Positions 6,976 to 12,222 of a stretch of 15,551 nucleotides of DNA are shown piece by piece. Both the position numbers and the translations under genes were made by a program. Each line of letters opens with the position of its first letter. The stretch's first letter is position 1. The notes below the pieces were generated by a model that saw nothing but the letters and a program-made list of their open reading frames with translations, had not been told where the DNA came from and made no database searches. Source of the stretch: an uncultured Bacteroidales bacterium. Its GTDB lineage: Bacteria; Bacteroidota; Bacteroidia; Bacteroidales; F082. The stretch is taken from positions 1-15,551 of the forward strand of contig CALBNV010000053.1 of assembly GCA_937896895.1 (NCBI GenBank), written 5' to 3'.

Positions 6976-7833
6976 ATGATACATTTTTTTGCGTTGCTAA
7001 GAAGTGACAATATTCAAATTCGTAGGATACCTTTGGAACAAGCTGTTGAGGCAGATGTGAAAGCACTGTTTACTTCTCATTATGATGAGTATTTTCATGA
7101 TATGAATTTTGAGCCTTTTGAGATTGGTTATACACCACAAGAGGATACAACGTCTTTTGTAGATATGGCGTTGGCGGCAGAGTTCAATGACATACCCAAT
7201 AATACTAATGTTTACAATGAATTAGATCGTAATAACGAAATTACAGAGATCAAAGTCATCTTTATTTATGATGAAGCGTCACAGACGTACTATTTCCAGA
7301 ATTTCGACAAAAGGAATCTGCTGAATAGGAAGAAAATCGCAGTATGGAGCAATAATAATACATTTACAACGATTCAGGAATCAAATGTCTTTATCATAGA
7401 CAATGCAGTTCATGCGATACATAAAGAAGGAAAACTATATTTCAAAAACTTTGTACAGGCAGGAAAGGTATTTGACCTAACCAGCTTTTTCTCAGAAGCA
7501 TCTGAACAAGATATGGATGAAATATTTGGAGAACCTCTTTTCAATTCAGATATACAATGGCTGAAAGATAACTCTGATTCCATTATGAAGAAACAGATAA
7601 CAGCATTGAAGAGATCTGGCATATTGGATAAGATAAAGCCAGAAACAAAGAAGTTTAAGGATGCTGCAAAAAGAGTTGGCATTCCAGAGAATGTTTATAA
7701 TACAGGACAGATTGTACTACCTCAAGATAAAAAGCAATGCAAACAAGTGCTGGCTTTCTTGAATCAAGACTTCTTCCCAGGACTGCTAACTCCCAAGCAG
7801 TTATTCCGAACTAATTCCAAAAAGAAAGTGTGA
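6976..7833 (+). CDS. kwaB: Probable KwaB (DUF4868-like), cytoplasmic Kiwa subunit
   Basis: A 285-residue soluble protein. KwaB (DUF4868) binds DNA and, with KwaA, interferes with phage DNA metabolism after injection. The pattern that suggests the family is a strand-rich N-terminal half (IKVIFIYDEAS, IAVWSNNN) leading into VFIIDNAVHAIHKEGKLYFKN, then FDLTSFFSEASEQDMDEIF, followed by a helical C-terminal third with many lysines that ends KKKV. No membrane segment or signal peptide is present. Start ATG 6976 lies five bases after the kwaA-like stop, implying translational coupling. The following GNAT fragment could begin at a GTG overlapping the stop. If not KwaB, it would be an unrecognised DUF protein paired with a small membrane protein. 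Confidence 0.7.
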   Translation: MIHFFALLRSDNIQIRRIPLEQAVEADVKALFTSHYDEYFHDMNFEPFEIGYTPQEDTTSFVDMALAAEFNDIPNNTNVYNELDRNNEITEIKVIFIYDEASQTYYFQNFDKRNLLNRKKIAVWSNNNTFTTIQESNVFIIDNAVHAIHKEGKLYFKNFVQAGKVFDLTSFFSEASEQDMDEIFGEPLFNSDIQWLKDNSDSIMKKQITALKRSGILDKIKPETKKFKDAAKRVGIPENVYNTGQIVLPQDKKQCKQVLAFLNQDFFPGLLTPKQLFRTNSKKKV

Positions 7834-8042
7834 ATGAAATAAACTTTCCTCTAACAATGCACGAACTCCTTACATATACCGACTCCGACTTCAACGACCT
7901 TTTAGACTTGATGCAAGAACTATCCAGTAGCATCATCTTTACAAGGAAATCCTTGGAGCGGATGCTGGCTGACAGCAACAGCCATCTGTACGTAATTCGT
8001 GAAGAAGGGGATTTGAGGCTTATAGCTTATAGCTTAGAGTAA
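7830..8042 (+). pseudogene. Truncated GNAT-type acetyltransferase
   Basis: The first 60 or so residues resemble the N-terminus of a GNAT acetyltransferase: a helix DLLDLMQELS, then TRKSLERML and SHLYVIREEGD, the first two elements before the acetyl-CoA site. The acetyl-CoA binding core (a Q/R-x-x-G-x-G/A loop) is absent. The frame ends in RLIAYSLE, encoded by a short repeat of the AGCTTATAGCTTAGAG type that carries the TAA stop. Starts possible are GTG 7830, overlapping the kwaB stop, or ATG 7857. It is probably a gene fragment cut off at the repeat and unlikely to be active. Confidence 0.5.
8017..8039 (+). repeat. AGCTTA-type short repeat at the end of the GNAT fragment
   Basis: The sequence GGCTTATAGCTTATAGCTT followed by AGAG is the same type as the three 30-bp insertions inside the glycosyltransferase at 10583-11941. 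Here it encodes the last residues before the stop. Confidence 0.75.
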
Positions 8043-8089
8043 CCAAAGTAACTTAAGTAACCGATAAAGGTTGAAAATGTATGGTGTAT

Positions 8090-8122
8090 GGAAATTAGGA
8101 ATTTAGGAAGTTAAGGAATTAG
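8090..8122 (+). repeat. TTAGGAAT short-period repeat upstream of the first RhuM gene
   Basis: GGAAATTAGGAATTTAGGAA and further near-copies have a period of 7-9 bp. It is intergenic. The same type recurs at 9051, 9295 and 10256, that is, at each boundary of the duplicated module. Confidence 0.8.
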
Positions 8123-8125
8123 TTG

Positions 8126-8133
8126 TATTTTCG
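8126..8133 (+). promoter_or_regulatory. Putative Bacteroidetes -7 element upstream of RhuM 1
   Basis: TATTTTCG matches TAnnTTTG at seven of eight positions and lies 19 bp before ATG 8153. The same element with nearly identical surroundings occurs before the second RhuM gene. No clear TTTG -33 box is seen, so the call is tentative. Confidence 0.45.
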
Positions 8134-8152
8134 CATAATTGAAGTTTAGACT

Positions 8153-9052
8153 ATGAACGACAAAGTAGAGAAAACGGAAGGAACGGCAGGGGAGATAGTT
8201 CTCTACCAGCCGGATGAGAAGACCAGACTTGAGGTGCGTGTGGATGCTGACACAGTATGGTTGACTCAACAGCAGATGGGGCAGCTGTTTGGAACGAATC
8301 GTCAGGCAATCACAAAACATCTCAAGAATATCTATGATACAGAAGAACTGGTTCGTGAGTCAACAAGTTCCATTTTGGAACTAGTTCAAAAGGAAGGGTC
8401 TCGTTCTGTTCGACGTAAGATTGAGTTTTACAATCTTGATGTGATTATTTCTGTGGGATACAGGGTTAATACTCGTCGTGGTATCCTTTTCCGCCAGTGG
8501 GCAAATGCTGTTCTGAAGCAATACCTCCTCCAGGGCTATAGCATCAACCGTCAGATGGTAGCACTCCAGCGGTATGTAGATGACCGCCTGCTGAAGATTG
8601 AGGATCGATTGGACAGTCAGCAGGAGAACATCGACTTCTACATCAAGACTAATCAGCAGCCGTCTGAGCTGGTCATCCCCACGGGATGCGTTTGGGATGC
8701 ATATTCGTATCTTTCGGATCTGGTGCGGACTGCAAAGAAGAGGGTTATCCTTATTGACAATTTCATTGATGACCGTACTCTGTTGCTGCTTGACAAACGC
8801 TCTGCTGGCGTTGGGGCTACGGTATATACGAGATATAGCGAGAAGGCGGAACTTGATTTTGCGAAGCACAATTCCCAGTACGAGCCAGTCCAGCGTGTGC
8901 AGTTGCCACATTCGGTTCACGACCGCTATCTGATTGTGGATGATGACGTATGGCTATTGGGCAGTTCTGTCAAGGATATGGGTCGCGGACTGACCACAAT
9001 CATCCGCACTGAGATTAATCCAGAGTATATTCTGGGGTGCGTAAAGAGGTGA
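8153..9052 (+). CDS. RhuM-family protein, copy 1 (winged-helix-like plus PLD-like domain)
   Basis: A 299-residue protein of the RhuM family, common in Bacteroidales accessory DNA, with unproven function. The N-terminal third carries a DNA-binding-like segment (VWLTQQQMGQLFGTNRQAIT, about residues 34-53) and the family signature YNLDVIISVGYRVNTRRG. A coiled linker near residues 145-165 joins it to a C-terminal domain with KRVILIDNFIDD and HDRYLIVDD (H256) followed by GSSVKDMG, a pattern like a single PLD half-site without clear catalytic proof. It starts at ATG 8153 and ends 16 bp before the small helicase-associated protein. Copy 2 has the same first 21 residues, after which the two diverge to moderate similarity. 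Possible roles are transcription regulation, defence or a toxin system; none is shown here. Confidence 0.85.
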   Translation: MNDKVEKTEGTAGEIVLYQPDEKTRLEVRVDADTVWLTQQQMGQLFGTNRQAITKHLKNIYDTEELVRESTSSILELVQKEGSRSVRRKIEFYNLDVIISVGYRVNTRRGILFRQWANAVLKQYLLQGYSINRQMVALQRYVDDRLLKIEDRLDSQQENIDFYIKTNQQPSELVIPTGCVWDAYSYLSDLVRTAKKRVILIDNFIDDRTLLLLDKRSAGVGATVYTRYSEKAELDFAKHNSQYEPVQRVQLPHSVHDRYLIVDDDVWLLGSSVKDMGRGLTTIIRTEINPEYILGCVKR

Positions 9053-9068
9053 GGAATTTAGGAAGTTT
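9051..9068 (+). repeat. TTAGGAAT-type repeat between RhuM 1 and the small HA gene
   Basis: GAGGAATTTAGGAAGTTT overlaps the TGA stop of RhuM 1 and runs up to the ATG of the next gene. Confidence 0.65.
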
Positions 9069-9350
9069 ATGACCCACGAAGATAGTTGGAATCAGAACTT
9101 TGAGTTGCTCAAAGCCTACATTGAGGAGCATCATCATCTTCCAGATAAAAAGAAGGTGGAGAACAGAGGCTTGCTCTCGTGGGCGAAATTTCAAAGAAAG
9201 CGCATCAAGGCTGGTGCTCTGGATGAAGAAAAGACGAGACTGTTTCTGGAGCTGATGGATAGTAGGTCGAAGGAGCATTGTGGGGGAAGGAGGAAGAATT
9301 TAGGAAACCAGGAAATTAGGAATTTAGGAATTAGTTGTATTTTCGCATAA
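9069..9350 (+). CDS. Small single helicase-associated-domain protein, copy 1
   Basis: A protein of 93 residues. Residues 1-70 match a single helicase-associated (HA) domain: W7, then NFELLKAYIEEHHHLP, LLSWAKFQRKRIKAGAL and a closing helix FLELMDS. HA domains normally occur as repeats at the C-terminus of large bacterial helicases and are thought to bind DNA; here there is no helicase. About 65 of the first 70 residues are identical to copy 2. Copy 2 stops at residue 72, but this copy has lost that stop (GGA in place of TGA at the equivalent point) and reads through the TTAGGAAT repeat and the promoter of RhuM 2, adding about 21 residues (ending GISCIFA). The tail is therefore probably not functional. 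It likely works with the RhuM protein upstream. Confidence 0.75.
   Translation: MTHEDSWNQNFELLKAYIEEHHHLPDKKKVENRGLLSWAKFQRKRIKAGALDEEKTRLFLELMDSRSKEHCGGRRKNLGNQEIRNLGISCIFA
9295..9334 (+). repeat. TTAGGAAT-type repeat upstream of RhuM 2
   Basis: There are five near-copies of TTAGGAA with a period of 7-10 bp (AATTTAGGAAACCAGGAAAT and onward). They are translated as the tail of the small HA protein, copy 1. It corresponds to the repeat at 8090. Confidence 0.75.
9338..9345 (+). promoter_or_regulatory. Putative Bacteroidetes -7 element upstream of RhuM 2
   Basis: TATTTTCG lies 19 bp before ATG 9365 in the same context (TTGTATTTTCGCATAATTGA) as at 8126. Conservation of this leader between copies whose cores have diverged supports a regulatory role. 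Confidence 0.45.
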
Positions 9351-9364
9351 TTGAAATTTAGACT

Positions 9365-10255
9365 ATGAACGACAAAGTAGAGAAAACGGAAGGGACTGCT
9401 GGGGAGATAGTTCTCTACCAGCCCGATGATAATGTCAGAATAGAGGTTCGTCTGGATTCTGATATGGAGACTGTATGGCTTACGCAGGCGCAAATGGCTG
9501 AATTATTCCAAAAGGATCAGTCAAATATAGCTCGCCACATCAGGAATGTTTTTGATGAAGGTGAACTGATGGAGGATAGTAATATGCAAATTTTGCATAA
9601 TACTCTGTCGAAATATAAACCGACCAAAATCTATAGCCTTGACGTTATCATTTCTGTAGGTTATAGGGTTAAGTCGCAACGAGGCACAATGTTCAGAATA
9701 TGGGCGACTAAAGTTCTTAAAGAGCATCTGCTTCGTGGCTATTCCATCAATCGCCAGCTTATTGCTCTTCAAGAGCGTACGGATGAGCGTTTCATGGATA
9801 TCCAGCAGCAATTGAGTGAACAGAAGCAGCAGGTGGAGTTTCTGGTGGATATGCATCGGCAGCCAGAAGATCGGATTTTCTCCACAGGATGTGTGTTTGA
9901 CGCTTGGGAATATGTTGCGGCTCTTGTGAGGGAGGCTAAGAACAGGATAATCCTGATTGACAACTATTGTGATGAACGTACACTGACGTTGCTCTCGAAG
10001 CGACAGTCCAATGTGGAATGTACCATATACACCCGCTTCAATGAGGCTTTCGATACGGATTTGGAAAAGCATAACCGACAGTATCCTGCCATCAATAAAG
10101 TCCAGCTTCCGCAGAAGGAACACGATAGATTCTTGATAATCGACGATACAGTATATATCTTGGGCGACAGCCTGAAGAATCTTGGTCATTCGATGACGAC
10201 AGTCCTCAAGACTTCATTTACGGTTGAGGAGATATTAAGGAAGTTGAAGGAATGA
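9365..10255 (+). CDS. RhuM-family protein, copy 2 (winged-helix-like plus PLD-like domain)
   Basis: A 296-residue paralogue of the protein at 8153. The order of elements is the same: DNA-binding-like segment VWLTQAQMAELFQKDQSNIA, family signature YSLDVIISVGYRVKSQRG, coiled linker about 140-160, then NRIILIDNYCDE and HDRFLIIDD (H253) with GDSLKNLG. The first 21 residues are identical to copy 1 and the leader DNA is nearly so, whereas the predicted recognition segment and the region around residues 60-90 differ strongly (SNMQILHNTL against TSSILELVQK). That points to different DNA or partner specificity. The small HA protein follows 33 bp downstream. Function is unproven, as for copy 1. Confidence 0.85.
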   Translation: MNDKVEKTEGTAGEIVLYQPDDNVRIEVRLDSDMETVWLTQAQMAELFQKDQSNIARHIRNVFDEGELMEDSNMQILHNTLSKYKPTKIYSLDVIISVGYRVKSQRGTMFRIWATKVLKEHLLRGYSINRQLIALQERTDERFMDIQQQLSEQKQQVEFLVDMHRQPEDRIFSTGCVFDAWEYVAALVREAKNRIILIDNYCDERTLTLLSKRQSNVECTIYTRFNEAFDTDLEKHNRQYPAINKVQLPQKEHDRFLIIDDTVYILGDSLKNLGHSMTTVLKTSFTVEEILRKLKE

Positions 10256-10288
10256 TGGAACTTAGGAATTTAGGAAATTAGGAAATTT
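10256..10288 (+). repeat. TTAGGAAT-type repeat between RhuM 2 and the second HA gene
   Basis: Four near-copies of TTAGGAA with a 7-9 bp period fill the whole gap between the two genes. Confidence 0.75.
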
Positions 10289-10507
10289 ATGACCCGCGAA
10301 GAAGGTTGGAATCAGAACTTTGAGTTGCTCAAAGCATACATTGATGAGCATCATCATCTGCCAGACAAAAAGAAGGTGGAGAATAGAGGATTGCTTTCGT
10401 GGGCAAAATATCAGAGAAAGAGGATAAAGGCTGGCGCTCTGGACGAGGAGAAGACAAGGCTGTTTTTGGAACTGATGGACAGCAGGTCGAAGGAGCATAC
10501 AGGATGA
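10289..10507 (+). CDS. Small single helicase-associated-domain protein, copy 2
   Basis: A 72-residue protein that is essentially one helicase-associated domain (NQNFELLKAYIDEHHHLP, LLSWAKYQRKRIKAGAL, FLELMDS). It differs from copy 1 at about five of the first 70 residues and stops immediately after the domain (EHTG), which is probably the ancestral length. No catalytic motif is present. The domain is known as a probable DNA-binding appendix of helicases; a free-standing version beside a RhuM protein suggests an accessory DNA-binding subunit. Confidence 0.78.
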   Translation: MTREEGWNQNFELLKAYIDEHHHLPDKKKVENRGLLSWAKYQRKRIKAGALDEEKTRLFLELMDSRSKEHTG

Positions 10508-10515
10508 AGGAGGAA

Positions 10516-10548
10516 AGTTAACGCTTAACAATTAACAATTTAACAATA
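10516..10548 (+). repeat. GTTAAC/AATTAAC short-period repeat
   Basis: AGTTAACGCTTAACAATTAA and further TTAACAAT units have a period of about 8 bp. It lies in the gap between the second HA gene and the glycosyltransferase and is the same type as at 4205. Confidence 0.75.
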
Positions 10549-10582
10549 ATACCGAACTGAATATACAGAATTTGACAACAAT

Positions 10583-11941
10583 ATGAACCTACTTTACCTT
10601 ACAATGTCCCCTGTGACGGACATCAATGCAGGGGGCGTGCATACGGATTTTTTGAGGAAGTTCCGCGATGAGGGACACAATGTCTATGTGGTCTCGCCAA
10701 GGGAGCGGAGAATGGGATTGCCCACGAGTCTGAAGGAGCAGGACGGCATCAGGATTCTGGGTGTACGGACGCTGAATGTGACTCGTGCGAATGTGGTGGA
10801 GAAGGGCCTGGGGCAGGTGTCGATTGAGCTGCTGTTCAAGCGTGCCATCAGGAGGTATTTCCGTGGGGTGAAGTTCGACATCATAGCATACGCCACTCCT
10901 CCAATCACACTCGTTGGGGCGATAAAGTATGTGAAATGCCTGAATCCCGAGGCAATGACCTATCTGCTGCTGAAGGATATCTTTCCGCAGAATGCAGTGG
11001 ATTTGGGGATGCTCGTTGATAGCTTAGAGCTTAGAGCTTATAGCTTAGAGAAGTGGCCGGTGAGGTTGGTGAAGTATTTGCTGTATCGGTCGTTCCGAAG
11101 GAAGGAGAAGGAGCTCTACCGCATCAGCGACTGGATAGGATGTATGAGTCCGGCGAATGTGAAATACGTAATTGAGCATAATCCTGAGGTCGATCCCGGG
11201 AAGGTGGAGGTGTGTCCGAATACTTTTGCCGTTCCGGCAAAGAGCTTAGAGCTTAGGGCTGAGAGCTTAGAGAACGAAAACGATAACGAAAACTTTGTTG
11301 CCATTCGTCAGAAGTATGGGTTGCCGGTGGATAAGCCGGTGTTCTTCTATGGGGGGAATCTTGGGCAGCCGCAGGGGATTCCGTTCCTTATCAAGTGTCT
11401 GGATGCCAACCGTTCGCGGGAGGATTGCCATTTCCTGATTGTGGGGGACGGGACGTATTATCCGCTTCTTCATAAATGGTTTGAGAGCTTAAAGCTTAGA
11501 GCTTATGGTTTAGAGGATGGGGGTGAGAACGGGAAAGACTCTCAGCTCTCAGCTCTCAGCTATAAGCCAAACATCACGGTGATGAAGCGGTTGCCGAAGG
11601 AGGATTACGACACTCTGGCGCGTTCGTGCGATGTGGGGCTGATATTCCTCGACTACCGCTTCACCATCCCGAACTACCCGAGCCGACTGCTCAGCTGCCT
11701 CACTCAGCACAAGCCCATCATCGCCTGCACCGACCCGAATTGCGACACCGGCACAATTGCCGAAGCCAACGGCTACGGCTTCTGGTGCCCGAGCAACTCC
11801 GTTGAGGCTTTCACAGCAGCCGTTGACAAGATGCTCGCCTCCGACATCCGCCAGATGGGCGAAAACGGATACAAGTTCTTCTTAGAGAACTATACCGTGC
11901 AGAATACTTACGATACGATAATGAAACACTTCCAGATATGA
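10583..11941 (+). CDS. WbuB-like GT4 glycosyltransferase with in-frame repeat insertions
   Basis: A 452-residue GT-B enzyme of family GT4, probably an amino-sugar transferase in capsule or O-antigen synthesis. The N-terminus MNLLYLTMSP, then GGVHTDFLRKFRDEGHNVYV and LLLKDIFPQNA, is typical of WbuB-like enzymes; the donor half has FFYGGNLGQPQGI, FLIVGDG and a late NYPSRLLSCLT motif. Three 10-residue insertions of the same kind interrupt it: SLELRAYSLE (147-156), SLELRAESLE (221-230) and SLKLRAYGLE (302-311), each encoded by 30 bp; a fourth (SQLSALSYKP, about 319-328) derives from the opposite orientation of a similar repeat. They sit between predicted secondary-structure elements and keep the frame, so the enzyme may remain active. 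Exact substrate is unknown. The stop overlaps the ATG of a downstream remnant. Confidence 0.88.
   Translation: MNLLYLTMSPVTDINAGGVHTDFLRKFRDEGHNVYVVSPRERRMGLPTSLKEQDGIRILGVRTLNVTRANVVEKGLGQVSIELLFKRAIRRYFRGVKFDIIAYATPPITLVGAIKYVKCLNPEAMTYLLLKDIFPQNAVDLGMLVDSLELRAYSLEKWPVRLVKYLLYRSFRRKEKELYRISDWIGCMSPANVKYVIEHNPEVDPGKVEVCPNTFAVPAKSLELRAESLENENDNENFVAIRQKYGLPVDKPVFFYGGNLGQPQGIPFLIKCLDANRSREDCHFLIVGDGTYYPLLHKWFESLKLRAYGLEDGGENGKDSQLSALSYKPNITVMKRLPKEDYDTLARSCDVGLIFLDYRFTIPNYPSRLLSCLTQHKPIIACTDPNCDTGTIAEANGYGFWCPSNSVEAFTAAVDKMLASDIRQMGENGYKFFLENYTVQNTYDTIMKHFQI
11021..11050 (+). repeat. 30-bp in-frame AGCTTAGAG insertion 1
   Basis: It encodes SLELRAYSLE and is built of AGCTTAGAG/AGCTTATAG units with a period of about 7-8 bp. 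It lies in the linker region after LGMLVD. Confidence 0.85.
11243..11272 (+). repeat. 30-bp in-frame AGCTTAGAG insertion 2
   Basis: It encodes SLELRAESLE and has the same length and register as insertion 1, with a few base changes. Confidence 0.85.
11486..11515 (+). repeat. 30-bp in-frame AGCTTAGAG insertion 3
   Basis: It encodes SLKLRAYGLE in the same register as insertions 1 and 2, and is the most diverged of the three. Confidence 0.8.
11539..11560 (+). repeat. CTCTCAG heptamer repeat, reverse orientation of the same type
   Basis: There are three exact CTCTCAG heptamers (11539-11559). The complement reads CTGAGAG, close to the GCTGAGAGC unit inside insertion 2. It is in frame and encodes SQLSALS. 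Confidence 0.75.
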
Positions 11942-12072
11942 CAACTTCACAGAAAGTTTATATAGCATTGGTCAATCGCCCCATCGGATTCCTTGGGGCA
12001 CAGGTTCACGGCAGCAACAACATCAGCTGGACAAAGAAGTTTGAGTATGATAAGAGGGTATTTGTCGTTTAA
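11938..12072 (+). pseudogene. Remnant of an undecaprenyl-phosphate sugar transferase (probable)
   Basis: A 44-residue frame that overlaps the glycosyltransferase stop by ATGA. The stretch QVHGSNNISWTKKFEYD resembles the QVxGRNxISWxxKFxxD motif near the C-terminus of bacterial sugar transferases (WcaJ/ExoY type) that start repeat-unit synthesis. Nothing else of that family remains: there is no membrane helix and no catalytic core. The first residues, MTTSQKVYI, resemble the mini-frame at 14009. It looks like the collapsed remains of the gene that once followed the glycosyltransferase. Confidence 0.42.
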
Positions 12073-12080
12073 TTCGTAAT

Positions 12081-12203
12081 ATGGAAGAAAATAAGATAAC
12101 AACTGGCATAATGACTATTTCCGCAGATTTGTTCTCGGATTTGTGTGGCATCATTGAAACATTGTGTACGCATGCGTACATTTTATACCCAACTTCCAGA
12201 TAA
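12081..12203 (+). pseudogene. Possible 5' remnant of another DUF1016 gene
   Basis: A 40-residue frame. ISADLFSDLCGIIET resembles the first helix of DUF1016 N-terminal domains (pattern LFxxxxxIIE), after which similarity ends at the palindrome 12165-12180. It lies just upstream of a complete DUF1016 gene in another frame. Short and weak; it could also be a chance frame. Confidence 0.3.
12165..12180. promoter_or_regulatory. 16-bp perfect palindrome upstream of the first DUF1016 gene
   Basis: TGTACGCATGCGTACA is perfectly self-complementary with no loop, which suits an operator for a dimeric regulator better than an RNA hairpin. It lies 42 bp before ATG 12223. Confidence 0.45.
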
Positions 12204-12222
12204 GGTAGAGAAATTTTGCGGT

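Noticed and set aside
8381..8920. Long open frame on the - strand (179 codons) over RhuM copy 1
   Set aside because: It is the mirror frame of a well-supported gene, with no family motifs and no start context of its own.
9521..10189. Long open frame on the - strand (222 codons) over RhuM copy 2
   Set aside because: Same reason: a shadow of a gene with clear family signatures on the + strand.
8090..10288. The TTAGGAAT arrays as a CRISPR-like or telomere-like array
   Set aside because: Units are 7-9 bp with variable spacing and no unique spacers; they are short-period repeats only.
11351..11356. G6 run inside the WbuB-like glycosyltransferase as a third phase-variable tract
   Set aside because: It encodes the conserved GGN of the enzyme (FFYGGN), is short, and the frame is intact across it.
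12190..12222. Bacteroidetes -7 promoter (AAATTTTGC) just before ATG 12223
   Set aside because: The first base of the -7 box mismatches, it would leave an implausibly short leader, and no -33 box is visible.
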